From Patescibacteria group bacterium (GTDB taxonomy: Bacteria; Patescibacteriota; Gracilibacteria; UM-FILTER-43-11), in NCBI GenBank assembly GCA_029260955.1, contig JAJDCF010000068.1:1-10389 (forward strand): DNA of 10,389 nucleotides, read 5' to 3'. This document shows positions 1-5,824 of the stretch, piece by piece. Within the stretch, counting starts at the first letter, position 1; each line of letters starts with the position of its first letter. The notes beneath the pieces are model-generated. The model ran no database searches. It was not told where the DNA came from and saw only the letters and a list, made by a program, of their open reading frames with translations. A program made the position numbers and the translations under genes.

Positions 1-292
1 CAGCCCGAAGGCTGGTTTGGGCTATTCCCTCTTCGCTCGCCGCTACTGGGGGAATCTCGTTTGATTTCTTTTCCTTGGTTACTTAGATGTTTCAGTTCGC
101 CAAGTATCCTCTTCCCAACCTATGTATTCAGTTGGGGGTAACTGGCCATAACGCCAGCTGGGTTTACCCATTCGGAGATCTCCGGGTCAAAGCCTGTATA
201 ACGGCTCGCCGAAGCTTATCGCAGTTTTCCACGTCCTTCATCGGAGTAAAGTGTCAGGGCATCCATTATATGCTCTTATTGTAACTTGTTAC
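1..292 (-). rRNA. rrl: 23S ribosomal RNA, 5' portion (continues beyond the left edge)
   Basis: The reverse complement reads as the start of domain I of 23S rRNA: GGATGCCCTG, then GATGAAGGACGTG, then CTGCGATAAGC, then CCGAATGGG, then CAGTAGCGGCGAGCGAA. The order and spacing match the first roughly 290 nt of bacterial 23S. By comparison with E. coli, where the GGATGCCC block lies about 25 nt from the mature 5' end, that end should fall near 289-293. The extreme 5' bases differ from E. coli and contain a small palindrome (281-292), so the end is approximate. The 3' part lies outside the window. No 16S gene or tRNA is directly upstream; candidate promoters at 461-488 and 728-776 could drive it independently. 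Confidence 0.97.
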
Positions 293-311
293 CGAATTTA
301 ATGAGATCAAC

Positions 312-438
312 TAGCAATTAATGCTAATAGATTTAAAAATTCGTATTCATGAGTAGCGACCTCGCTACTCAATATATGGTGATTACATTTGAAATGTATA
401 GATTTCGCCGATGTCGGTCGGGAATCCATACATGTAAT
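312..438 (-). promoter_or_regulatory. Hairpins in the 23S precursor leader
   Basis: Three stems lie just before the 23S 5' end. TAGCA/TGCTA (312-326) has a 5-base loop. GAGTAGCG/CGCTACTC (351-370) is a perfect 8-9 bp stem. A long imperfect stem (382-438) pairs ATTAC with GTAAT, ATGTAT with ATACAT and GATTTC with GGAATC, and carries a CCGA/TCGG tip. Leader stems beside rRNA are often processing sites; that role is inferred here, because the matching 3' trailer of 23S is not visible. Confidence 0.5.
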
Positions 439-460
439 TAAACGATAATTATCGGTTATT

Positions 461-488
461 AGTATAATTATCGTCCCGTTGCTGTAAA
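461..488 (-). promoter_or_regulatory. Candidate proximal 23S promoter
   Basis: On the minus strand, TTTACA (483-488) and TATACT (461-466) are separated by 16 bp, each one mismatch from the sigma-70 consensus. The start would be near 454, giving a leader of about 160 nt before 23S. An 11-bp AT-rich inverted repeat (442-452 with 464-474) overlaps the -10 region and could be an operator or chance AT symmetry. Confidence 0.5.
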
Positions 489-533
489 TGATCAGTAATG
501 CGCTCCCCTACCCCTTTGCGACTGAACGCGTTC

Positions 534-627
534 TAACTCCTCTTGAGAAGAAGAGAGTTAAAAAAAGAGCGGCTCGCGCACACTCTTGGAATCAAAAACT
601 GTGAGCTTTTGAGCCTAAGAGTATGCG
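534..627 (-). promoter_or_regulatory. Hairpin plus T tract in the 23S leader (possible attenuator or small RNA)
   Basis: An 11-bp stem pairs 577-587 with 617-627. Its only plus-strand mismatch (C/A) becomes a G-U pair when read as minus-strand RNA, which suggests transcription in the 23S direction. An inner stem TCAAAA/TTTTGA (592-597 with 607-612) extends it. Downstream on the minus strand lies a run of seven T (560-566), then a second 10-bp stem (534-544 with 551-560). AAGAG from the first stem (583-587) could instead pair with CTCTT at the T tract, giving two exclusive folds. Function is unknown. Confidence 0.4.
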
Positions 628-727
628 TTGTAATGGAGTTCAAACATGTAGTCTCGAATTGAGAGAATATGGCTTAAATAGTCGTTTAAATCACAATAAA
701 TTCGTCTTCCTTACTAAATGCTCCTCT

Positions 728-776
728 ATTTTATGCAGAAATAAGTAGAAGTCAAGAAAAAAACCGACTTTTTTTC
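728..776 (-). promoter_or_regulatory. Strong candidate 23S promoter with UP-element-like tracts
   Basis: Minus strand TTGACT (750-755) and TAAAAT (728-733) are spaced by 16 bp. Directly upstream of the -35 are a T7 tract and an A7 tract (756-776), at the position of the UP element of bacterial rRNA promoters. The predicted start is near 721, about 430 nt before the 23S 5' end. No protein gene lies between, so the rRNA is the likely target. Confidence 0.6.
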
Positions 777-778
777 CA

Positions 779-808
779 TTTGTTTATATCTAATAGATAA
801 TAAACAAA
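779..808. repeat. AT-rich inverted repeat upstream of the 23S promoter
   Basis: TTTGTTTAT-ATCTA and its complement TAGAT-AATAAACAAA form a nearly perfect 14-bp inverted repeat with one bulged base and almost no loop. It sits just upstream of the A/T tracts of the promoter at 728-776. It could be a regulator site or a cruciform-forming element. AT-rich symmetry arises easily by chance. Confidence 0.35.
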
Positions 809-848
809 GAATCCGTTGACAGAAGAGTAAAATAGTTGAGTGAGAAAT

Positions 849-938
849 TTTTGCGAGCCCGCAAGCAAGAGCCTGAAGCGACATGTGCGGTGAAGGAAGC
901 TTGCGACGCTGGGCGAAGAAAATCTTCGAGCGAAGACA
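849..938. other. Purine-rich segment with nested stems, function unknown
   Basis: CGCAAGC near 860 pairs with GCTTGCG near 900 (7 bp, loop of about 33 bases). Flanking GCCC and GGGC extend the stem across a bulge. CTTCG/CGAAG makes a second hairpin near 925-936. There is no persuasive ORF or promoter. The composition (G+A-rich on the plus strand, higher GC than its surroundings) resembles the segment before tRNA-Ile at 6050-6127. Either strand could be the transcribed one. Confidence 0.3.
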
Positions 939-952
939 GATATTTTGGAAAG

Positions 953-982
953 GCCGAAAACCTTTTTTAAAGGTTATTCGGC
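953..982 (-). terminator. 3' hairpin of the 81-aa membrane protein gene
   Basis: GCCGAA-AACCTTT (953-965) pairs with AAAGGTT-A-TTCGGC (969-982): 13 bp, one bulge, a 3-base loop. It overlaps the stop codon of the minus-strand gene at 974. The following minus-strand bases are only moderately T-rich, so it may terminate weakly or protect the mRNA 3' end. Confidence 0.5.
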
Positions 983-1219
983 ACTCTGAAAGAAATCCAC
1001 TCCAATACCTCCAAATATAAGGTCAAAGGAGTTAGTCATATACATCAGCGAGAAAATGAACATAAGCAGGGCAATAAGAACCATCAAAGTATAGGTTCCA
1101 CCAGATCCTAAATGCTCCTCAGCCCAATTAATAAAACCAATAAAACGAACAACACGTTCCCGATAAACAACGAGAACAATACTTAGAGCAGCTCCGAGAA
1201 GTCCAAAAACAATTCGCAT
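974..1219 (-). CDS. Small two-helix membrane protein, uncharacterised
   Basis: This is an 81-residue hydrophobic protein with two predicted membrane helices: about residues 2-20, starting MRIVFGLLGAALSIVLVVY, and about 43-63 (YTLMVLIALLMFIFSLMYM). A basic RERVVRF stretch follows helix 1, and the linker has a glycine-rich turn (LGSGG). Positively charged residues after the first helix favour a cytoplasmic loop with both ends outside, by the positive-inside rule. No catalytic motif is visible. The ATG at 1217-1219 has no Shine-Dalgarno, as is normal for this window. A candidate promoter lies at 1290-1318, and a hairpin overlaps the stop. It is the gene nearest the 23S upstream region, same strand, but separated from it by a hairpin. 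I do not recognise a characterised family. The composition and clean helix pattern support a real gene. Confidence 0.75.
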   Translation of the reverse strand: MRIVFGLLGAALSIVLVVYRERVVRFIGFINWAEEHLGSGGTYTLMVLIALLMFIFSLMYMTNSFDLIFGGIGVDFFQSAE

Positions 1220-1289
1220 ACGTTAAAATTCTATTTTTTTGATTTTGATTTTTAATGCCGGATCTAAGAAGCATCAAGCCTCAAAAAGT

Positions 1290-1318
1290 ATTGTATCAGA
1301 CCGAATAAAAAATGTATA
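1290..1318 (-). promoter_or_regulatory. Candidate promoter of the 81-aa membrane protein gene
   Basis: On the minus strand TACAAT (1290-1295) is preceded by TG one base away (extended -10), with TATACA (1313-1318) 17 bp upstream. The predicted start near 1283 gives a leader of about 65 nt. Confidence 0.45.
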
Positions 1319-1327
1319 CAAAATTCC

Positions 1328-1356
1328 TTGCATTCAGCTAAGGGCCATGCTAAATT
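1328..1356 (+). promoter_or_regulatory. Candidate promoter of the 128-aa membrane protein gene
   Basis: TTGCAT (1328-1333) and TAAATT (1351-1356) are 17 bp apart, with an extended-10 TGC directly before the -10. The start would be near 1363, 25 nt before the ATG. The match is moderate. Confidence 0.4.
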
Positions 1357-1387
1357 CAGGGTACTTATAAAATAAAAAACAAAAATT

Positions 1388-1774
1388 ATGAGTGATCAAA
1401 TGTTTCTGGCCGCTGTTATCGGCCCAATGCTCCTTGTTCTGGGGCTATCTATTTTATTATACTCAGGCGTTTGGCACAAAATTGCCAGTGAATGGGAAAA
1501 GAATCACTTTGCCATCCTTGGCATGATGGTTTTTAACCTGGTTTTTGGCCTTGTTGTCATAAACATGCACAACGTTTGGGAATGGAGTCCTTATGTGGTC
1601 ATCACCCTAGTAGGTTGGGGCGCTTTCTTAAAAGCCGTCATCTACTTCTTGGTTCCTGGTGACAACTTCAAGGCGTTGATCAAGATGGTCAACTGCAAGT
1701 GTTACTACCAAACAGCTGGTGCTGTTTTTGGAGCACTTGGAGCCTGGCTCAGCTACCTCGTGTACCTAGCCTAA
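1388..1774 (+). CDS. Four-helix integral membrane protein, uncharacterised
   Basis: This is a 128-residue protein with about four membrane helices: residues 6-27, 42-60, 67-88 and 107-127. Features to recognise it by are the N-terminal AAVIGPMLLVLGLSILLYS segment, the polar WHKIASEWEKNH loop, INMHNVWEW, a VPGDNF turn, and two cysteines as CKC near residues 103-105. I recall similar short membrane proteins as conserved hypotheticals in Patescibacteria, but no function is established and this is from memory. The ATG at 1388 has an A-rich leader without Shine-Dalgarno. The gene has its own candidate promoter and a strong terminator, so it is a single-gene unit. It is divergent from the 81-aa membrane gene, with 168 bases between their starts that contain both promoters. 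Confidence 0.85.
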   Translation: MSDQMFLAAVIGPMLLVLGLSILLYSGVWHKIASEWEKNHFAILGMMVFNLVFGLVVINMHNVWEWSPYVVITLVGWGAFLKAVIYFLVPGDNFKALIKMVNCKCYYQTAGAVFGALGAWLSYLVYLA

Positions 1775-1787
1775 AGCTATAAACCTA

Positions 1788-1825
1788 AAAGCCACCTGCC
1801 TGAGAAATTGGGTAGGTGGTTTTTT
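1788..1825 (+). terminator. Intrinsic terminator after the 128-aa membrane protein gene
   Basis: CCACCT (1792-1797) pairs with AGGTGG (1814-1819), extended by GCC/GGG-type pairs inside and A/T pairs outside, followed by six T (1820-1825). It is a textbook rho-independent terminator that ends right where the next promoter begins. Confidence 0.85.
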
Positions 1826-1826
1826 G

Positions 1827-1855
1827 TTGACGGAAAAACGCTGGTTCGTTAATAT
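1827..1855 (+). promoter_or_regulatory. Promoter of tRNA-Ala
   Basis: TTGACG (1827-1832) and TAATAT (1850-1855) are spaced by exactly 17 bp. The predicted start, near 1862, is 20 nt before the tRNA. The -35 begins one base after the T tract of the preceding terminator, so the tRNA is transcribed on its own from the plus strand. Confidence 0.75.
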
Positions 1856-1881
1856 CCCTACGCAAATTGATAACGAATTGT

Positions 1882-1958
1882 GGGGACTTAGCTCAGTTGG
1901 CTAGAGCGCCCGCCTTGCACGCGGGAGGTCAGGAGTTCGACTCTCCTAGTCTCCACCA
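1882..1958 (+). tRNA. tRNA-Ala (anticodon UGC)
   Basis: A full cloverleaf of 77 nt including an encoded CCA. The acceptor stem GGGGACT pairs with AGTCTCC and contains the G3-U70 pair that defines alanine identity. The D arm is GCTC/GAGC, the anticodon stem CCCGC/GCGGG with loop CTTGCAC (anticodon TGC), and the T arm AGGAG/CTCCT with TTCGACT. In classical rrn operons this tRNA sits between 16S and 23S on the same strand; here it is between them but on the opposite strand. Its 3' end is only one base from the stop codon of the convergent doxX-like gene, and no terminator hairpin is visible directly after it. Confidence 0.98.
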
Positions 1959-1959
1959 T

Positions 1960-2436
1960 CTATATCAACCACTCCTTAAGCTTCTTATGCTTTTTGAAGA
2001 ATTTTGTAGCAGAAAGCCACTCATCAATCCTACCATCAAGACCAGCATGCAATGAGCCAACAGCAAGAAGCGCAATCGCGTATATAATATGTTCATCAAC
2101 CAGCAAGTAATAGGGTTTAATCAAAGGAAACTCAAGTACTGGCAGGTAATAAAGCAACATCAATGAAGCCCCCAATTTTGTACTAAGGCGCACGAATATT
2201 CCAAGTATTAAAGATATCCCCAGTAAAGTCAGTGCCCATTGGTTCACAAAGTTGGTGATGGGCAGAATTTCGGGCTGAGCGAACCAGGCAAAAAAGCCAT
2301 GGAAGGTCTGCGCGTTTTCTAAATAGCCAGCCGCGCTCCACGTTGGATCAAGCACCTTAACTAAACCAGCGTTAAGCATAAGCCAACCCAAGCCCAGCCT
2401 TAGCAATAGAACAGTGATTTTTGAAGAATTACTCAT
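1960..2436 (-). CDS. DoxX-family membrane protein
   Basis: A 158-residue membrane protein with about four helices (residues 7-25, 64-83, 86-104, 112-132). LRLGLGWLMLNAGLVKVLDP near the start is the typical DoxX/DoxD opening (R..lG..fl..G..K), and FHGFFAWFAQPEILPITNFVNQ then helix 2 fits the TQO-small-subunit type. A basic tail (KFFKKHKKLKEW) is cytoplasmic. DoxD proteins are the small subunit of archaeal thiosulfate:quinone oxidoreductase, while most bacterial DoxX proteins have no proven enzyme activity and are linked to redox stress. The gene follows the flavodoxin-fold gene by 17 bp on the same strand, so a shared mRNA and a membrane redox role are likely but inferred. ATG start, no Shine-Dalgarno. 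The stop lies one base from the 3' end of the convergent tRNA-Ala. Confidence 0.85.
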   Translation of the reverse strand: MSNSSKITVLLLRLGLGWLMLNAGLVKVLDPTWSAAGYLENAQTFHGFFAWFAQPEILPITNFVNQWALTLLGISLILGIFVRLSTKLGASLMLLYYLPVLEFPLIKPYYLLVDEHIIYAIALLAVGSLHAGLDGRIDEWLSATKFFKKHKKLKEWLI

Positions 2437-2453
2437 ATTATTATAGTTAATAA

Positions 2454-3035
2454 TTACTTAAGACGTTTTCCAATATTTTCTATACTATTTAAGCACTTCT
2501 TAAGCGCCTTTTCATGTGTATTTAAAACCGAATAGCAGGGATGATGAATGAATTTTCGGATACCGCAGAACTTGAGAACACTCTTTACTCTGGCCCAAGG
2601 AATTCGAAAGAAGAAGAGCTTATAGAACCAACCAGGCCCACCATAAGTCTCAATCACAACAGCCTTGTTAACAGGTAAAAGCCCAATAGGCTTAGAAATA
2701 AGACCGCCAAGTATCTTTTTGTATTTGAAAGCAAAGCCAGCATCGAACACCTGATCAAAAAAGCCCTCCAAAATGGCCGGCCCGCGATACCAGAAGATAG
2801 GGAAAATAAAGGCAAGCCAGTCTGTCTGCTTGATTTTTTCTTGATAGGCAACCGCCTGCGGATTCATCTCTCCACCATGTCGCGTCTTCCTCAAAACCGG
2901 ATCAAAGTTATCTTTATACAAATCAATGATGTCCACCTCGTGCCCAGCCTTTTTAGCACCAGAAACAAAGGCCTTTAGAAGAGCGTAATTGAAACTTTCA
3001 TGCGAAGGATGTGCAAAGACGACAAGTACTTTCAT
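2454..3035 (-). CDS. Flavodoxin-fold NAD(P)H:quinone oxidoreductase-like protein
   Basis: A 193-residue Flavodoxin_2-type protein (KefF/MdaB/NQO group). The N-terminal strand MKVLVVFAHP leads into the FMN/FAD phosphate-binding HPSHESFN motif (residues 9-16). FPIFWYRGPAILEGFFDQVF, near 78-97, matches the family's FP.WW...PA.LKGW.DRV block, and TYGGPGWFY, near 130, is the isoalloxazine-contacting TxGG-type loop. Such enzymes transfer two electrons from NAD(P)H to quinones, in the cytoplasm or at the membrane. The open frame runs further upstream, but this ATG begins the conserved strand and sits 18 nt from a predicted transcription start, so the longer version is rejected. It is first gene of the unit with the DoxX protein, a pairing that suggests quinone or redox homeostasis. 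The exact substrate cannot be read from sequence. Confidence 0.88.
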   Translation of the reverse strand: MKVLVVFAHPSHESFNYALLKAFVSGAKKAGHEVDIIDLYKDNFDPVLRKTRHGGEMNPQAVAYQEKIKQTDWLAFIFPIFWYRGPAILEGFFDQVFDAGFAFKYKKILGGLISKPIGLLPVNKAVVIETYGGPGWFYKLFFFRIPWARVKSVLKFCGIRKFIHHPCYSVLNTHEKALKKCLNSIENIGKRLK

Positions 3036-3059
3036 TTTTGTTTTTTGTGAAACACAACG

Positions 3060-3089
3060 ATTATACCAAAAAAGGATTATTAAAGTCAG
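3060..3089 (-). promoter_or_regulatory. Promoter of the oxidoreductase-doxX unit
   Basis: On the minus strand a perfect TATAAT (3060-3065) is preceded by TGG (extended -10), and CTGACT (3084-3089) lies 18 bp upstream. The start near 3053 is 18 nt from the ATG at 3035 and fixes the choice of start codon. Confidence 0.7.
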
Positions 3090-3094
3090 AGTTA

Positions 3095-3123
3095 TTGATT
3101 GAAAGAGAATAAAATGGCATACT
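3095..3123 (+). promoter_or_regulatory. Candidate promoter of the 296-aa gene
   Basis: TTGATT (3095-3100) and CATACT (3118-3123) are 17 bp apart, with TGG before the -10. It is back to back with the minus-strand promoter, its -35 only 5 bp away. The start near 3130 is about 20 nt before the GTG codon. Confidence 0.5.
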
Positions 3124-3150
3124 AGCCCCCTAATATTTTTTCTAATAAAC

Positions 3151-4041
3151 GTGAAAAGTACTGAGCTAGCAAATACTGAGCCAATAGAATTGGAGGGGGA
3201 AAGATTTTCTGGATACGAGCACGAGGTCTTTATTGATAATAATAAGGGTACTGTCAGCAAATTCCCTGGCCCCTATTCATTCTTTCAAGATATGAGCCCA
3301 GAAGCCGTCGAAAGCGATTTAGATGTTATGAATGAAGCCGGTATTCCAATGGTCGACACTCGACTTTACGGGTCACAAACCGTTTCATACATCGAAGAAA
3401 GGCGTGGCTCAGCAGAAAAGGTCCGCAAACAAGTAGGGTACCTTTTATTGCAGCCACTCATCAGCCCTTCGCATGCCATGAGTTTTGCTGACCTGCTTCA
3501 CGTTAAGGAAAATAGGAAAATACTTCTGGAACTTGTACTAGAACGTGAAAGGATAAAAGCTGAGCTTGGACGTGGCCTTGATCTACTGGGTGGTCAGGGC
3601 TTTGAAATGGTTTTCCCTGCTCTGAACCCTCGCGTAAAATCGATGTCTGGCAATCTGGGCAATCTTCTTATTGCAGATGATGACGTTCAAACGAATGATC
3701 ACTGGGCAAAACATGCAAAAGAATCAAATGGCTTCGTCGCAAAAAAGGGAGAAGTGTTGCTTTGTGACACAAGGCTAATGCCCATCGGAAGACCAAGTCG
3801 TGAAGATAAAAAGCCATCAACCTTTATTAGAAAAGCTATGTCCCCTATTCTTAGGAAAAATGAGGAATTTCAAGATGCCGCCCTATGGGCAACGCTCGAA
3901 GGACTTGGCACTGATCCAAACATCACTAAAGCTGACCAGCGATTTGATACTGGCTTTAAGAGATTCGTAAGATGGCTCACTCTAGAACGTGCCATGCCTA
4001 AAATGATTGCCGGCGCTGAGAATCGCAAACAAATGCAATAA
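3151..4041 (+). CDS. Uncharacterised protein, possibly a divergent kinase-like fold
   Basis: A 296-residue soluble protein, no signal peptide or membrane helix. I do not recognise a named family with certainty. The N-terminal segment FSGYEHEVFIDNNKGTVSKF (residues 19-38) resembles the glycine-rich loop and the VAIK-type lysine (K37) of kinase/APH N-lobes. GNLGNLLIADDD (167-178) and EVLLCDTRLM (201-210, D206) could be remnants of the catalytic and metal-binding loops. A canonical HxDxxxxN is absent, so it would be atypical or inactive. The C-terminal third is helical and basic. GTG at 3151 is the only upstream start in frame and fits the promoter at 3095-3123; no Shine-Dalgarno. The stop is 6 bases from the convergent helicase gene. 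It is a single-gene unit, so the neighbours give no clue to its job. Confidence 0.75.
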   Translation: MKSTELANTEPIELEGERFSGYEHEVFIDNNKGTVSKFPGPYSFFQDMSPEAVESDLDVMNEAGIPMVDTRLYGSQTVSYIEERRGSAEKVRKQVGYLLLQPLISPSHAMSFADLLHVKENRKILLELVLERERIKAELGRGLDLLGGQGFEMVFPALNPRVKSMSGNLGNLLIADDDVQTNDHWAKHAKESNGFVAKKGEVLLCDTRLMPIGRPSREDKKPSTFIRKAMSPILRKNEEFQDAALWATLEGLGTDPNITKADQRFDTGFKRFVRWLTLERAMPKMIAGAENRKQMQ

Positions 4042-4047
4042 AACCTA

Positions 4048-5310
4048 TTACCTTCTTCCACTACCTTTTCGACGATAAGTCGTGCGAGACCCGCGTCTCA
4101 CCTTATCGGCCTTTGGCGCTACGTATTCTGGCTCAGGTAATCCCCCGGGCAATTTTGCCTGTGGCAATTTCGCTTCAATCAAACGTTCGATTTTTCGTAG
4201 TTTGTCGCTCTGACTTGGCATAATAAAGGTAATAGCATGTCCTTTTTTACCAGCCCGACCCGTACGGCCAATTCGATGCACGTAATCTTCAGCATATTCA
4301 GGTACGTCATAATTTATGACCATGGCGATATCTTTCACATCAATTCCACGAGCAGCGATGTCAGTAGCAACGAGCACACGGTACTTTCCTCTTTTAAAAC
4401 CTGCCAGTGCTTCTTTTCGCTGACCAAGTGAGCGATTTGAATGAATTTCTGCAGCGGTTACACTCCCACGATTCAAATCACGACAAATCTTTTTGGCTCC
4501 GTGTTTTGTGCGACTAAAAACGAGCACTGTTCCTGGATTCTGCTTCAGCATGGTTTCTAGTAGCTGCCTTTTTTGATTTCGCGTAACAATATAGATTTCC
4601 TGGTGCACTCCTTCGGCTGTAGAGCCCTGACGAGCGACTTCCACGTGCGTAGGCCGCTTCATGTACTGAGTGGCTATTTTGACGATGCTACTTGGCATGG
4701 TTGCCGAAAACAGCATAGTTTGGCGATCTTTCGGGACTACAACCAATATCTTTTTGATCTGAGGAGCAAAACCCATGTCCAGCATGCGATCAGCCTCATC
4801 TAGCACAAGTACACTGACATCATGTAACTTAATCGTTCTTTTCTCGATGTGATCAATCATACGACCCGGTGTACCCACAATCACGTGTGGATTCTTGCGA
4901 AGATCTTGGATTTGACGATTCATAGGAGCGCCACCAATAATCATGGCTGTACGTAGGCCAAACGACTTGGCGACTTTGTGAAGTGTCTCTTCTACTTGCA
5001 AAGCTAATTCGCGGGTTGGCAGAATAATAAGCCCCTTTCCACCATGGCGGATGAGCCGTTGAATGATGGGCAAACTAAAGGCCAGGGTTTTACCGGTTCC
5101 GGTTTGCGCCACACCAATAATATCCTCTCCACTAAGTCCATCAGGTATAGCCTGGGCCTGAATAGGGGTAGGTGTGTGAAATTTGAGTCGATCGAGTACC
5201 TTCAGAATCGGAGCATCTAGACCTAAATCATGAAAACTTATTTCTTTGGAAGACTCAGTATTTTTTTGAGAGTGCACTTTAGTAATTGGGTTATTGAATT
5301 GATTATACAT
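4048..5310 (-). CDS. DEAD-box ATP-dependent RNA helicase (RhlE/DeaD type)
   Basis: A 420-residue helicase with all core motifs in order: Q motif (F26 to Q51), motif I AQTGTGKT (68-75), Ia PTRELA (98-103), Ib TPGR (147-150), II DEAD (171-174), III SAT (202-204), IV VLVFSRT (262-268), V ATDIAARGID (315-324) and VI HRIGRTGRAG (345-354). The C-terminal tail (402-420) is short and arginine-rich, as in RhlE-like proteins that lack the DeaD RNA-binding domain. It unwinds short RNA duplexes, typically in ribosome assembly or cold adaptation. The start chosen is the ATG at 5308-5310: it overlaps the stop of the upstream ParB-like gene by 8 bases (ATGTATAA), implying translational coupling. A longer frame would add 21 non-conserved residues inside the upstream gene. 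No separate promoter is seen, so it depends on the promoter at 5750-5777. Confidence 0.95.
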   Translation of the reverse strand: MYNQFNNPITKVHSQKNTESSKEISFHDLGLDAPILKVLDRLKFHTPTPIQAQAIPDGLSGEDIIGVAQTGTGKTLAFSLPIIQRLIRHGGKGLIILPTRELALQVEETLHKVAKSFGLRTAMIIGGAPMNRQIQDLRKNPHVIVGTPGRMIDHIEKRTIKLHDVSVLVLDEADRMLDMGFAPQIKKILVVVPKDRQTMLFSATMPSSIVKIATQYMKRPTHVEVARQGSTAEGVHQEIYIVTRNQKRQLLETMLKQNPGTVLVFSRTKHGAKKICRDLNRGSVTAAEIHSNRSLGQRKEALAGFKRGKYRVLVATDIAARGIDVKDIAMVINYDVPEYAEDYVHRIGRTGRAGKKGHAITFIMPSQSDKLRKIERLIEAKLPQAKLPGGLPEPEYVAPKADKVRRGSRTTYRRKGSGRR

Positions 5311-5743
5311 TATTTCTTGCTGTGAGGTGAATGAGTTCCGGTGGTATTTTTCTAACCTGCACAGTACTTGCACCTTCTAGTACTAATTTTACAAGCCTGT
5401 GAAGGCCGTCCAAAGTCAGCCATTTCCCCTTCCTATTTTTCATAATATCAAGTGGGAACGAAGTATCTCCCCCATTAATCCTGTCACGGTGCCCAGGATA
5501 TTGATCTGCATTCTGAATGACCTCATTTGGTGCAATCACTATGTCACCCTGTTCATTTTCCCAAAACGGGATATCGAGTATCCATCGCAATTCATCGATC
5601 TGCATTTCTTCAGTCGGGACATCCAATGCCCATAATTTTTCATTATCCCTCCAAAACGGCAAATCAAAGGCATGCTCAGTATGTCGAGGATCAACATATA
5701 TTTCTCTTTCTTCCTTTGGTGGGTCTTTTGACTCATCAGTCAT
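5303..5743 (-). CDS. Small ParB/sulfiredoxin-fold-like protein
   Basis: A 146-residue acidic cytoplasmic protein. The C-terminal part, KWLTLDGLHRLVKLVLEGA (residues 107-125) followed by STVQVRKIP, matches the ParB/Srx-type pattern DGxHRl.k....G...v.v, where the DGxHR loop binds or cleaves nucleotide. There is no helix-turn-helix, so it is not a chromosome-partitioning ParB. The N-terminal half holds an internal repeat: FDLPFWRDNEKLWALDVP (26-43) and LDIPFWENEQGDIVIAP (56-72). It starts the unit with the DEAD-box helicase and overlaps it by 8 bases. A perfect promoter sits so close that the ATG is at the predicted transcription start (leaderless mRNA). An 11-bp-phased GTGCA array lies 80-140 bp upstream. 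Function is unknown; nucleic-acid or nucleotide binding is inferred from the fold match, which is from memory and moderate. Confidence 0.78.
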   Translation of the reverse strand: MTDESKDPPKEEREIYVDPRHTEHAFDLPFWRDNEKLWALDVPTEEMQIDELRWILDIPFWENEQGDIVIAPNEVIQNADQYPGHRDRINGGDTSFPLDIMKNRKGKWLTLDGLHRLVKLVLEGASTVQVRKIPPELIHLTARNNV

Positions 5744-5749
5744 ACTATG

Positions 5750-5777
5750 ATTATATATTGTAATTATAATATGTCAA
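5750..5777 (-). promoter_or_regulatory. Perfect-consensus promoter giving a leaderless mRNA
   Basis: On the minus strand TTGACA (5772-5777) and TATAAT (5750-5755), both exact consensus, are 16 bp apart. The -10 is followed by six bases and then the ATG (5741-5743), so the usual start 7 bases after the -10 is the A of the start codon. It drives the ParB-like gene and the helicase. Confidence 0.85.
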
Positions 5778-5824
5778 GAATAATATCTGACCCCCACAAT
5801 ATACCTCATAAGGTACGTGAATTC

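Larger units (their letters stand above)
293..973. other. 680-base gene-free stretch upstream of the 23S gene
   Basis: No convincing protein gene was found here in any frame. From left to right it holds leader hairpins next to the 23S 5' end (312-438), a candidate proximal minus-strand promoter (461-488), a hairpin followed by a T tract on the minus strand (534-627), a stronger minus-strand promoter with A/T tracts (728-776), an AT-rich inverted repeat (779-808), a purine-rich structured segment (849-938) and the 3' hairpin of the next gene (953-982). The arrangement fits a dedicated 23S promoter and leader region. Confidence 0.7.

Noticed and set aside
87..284. 65-aa open frame on the plus strand
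   Set aside because: It is antisense to conserved 23S rRNA sequence.
880..905. GAAGGAAGC resembling the SRP RNA apical motif
   Set aside because: The required complementary GTCAGG-type 5' side and the C-GGAA-G tetraloop context are missing.
2440..2445. TATAAT between the oxidoreductase gene and doxX as a separate promoter
   Set aside because: It is only 3 bases from the doxX ATG, so the start would fall inside the gene, and no -35 is present.
3036..3260. 75-residue N-terminal extension of the flavodoxin-fold protein
   Set aside because: It runs through the divergent promoters and into the next gene, shows no family conservation, and the predicted transcription start lies downstream of it.
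5311..5373. 21-residue N-terminal extension of the DEAD-box helicase
   Set aside because: It lies fully inside the upstream ParB-like gene and adds nothing conserved. The ATG overlapping the upstream stop is the better start.
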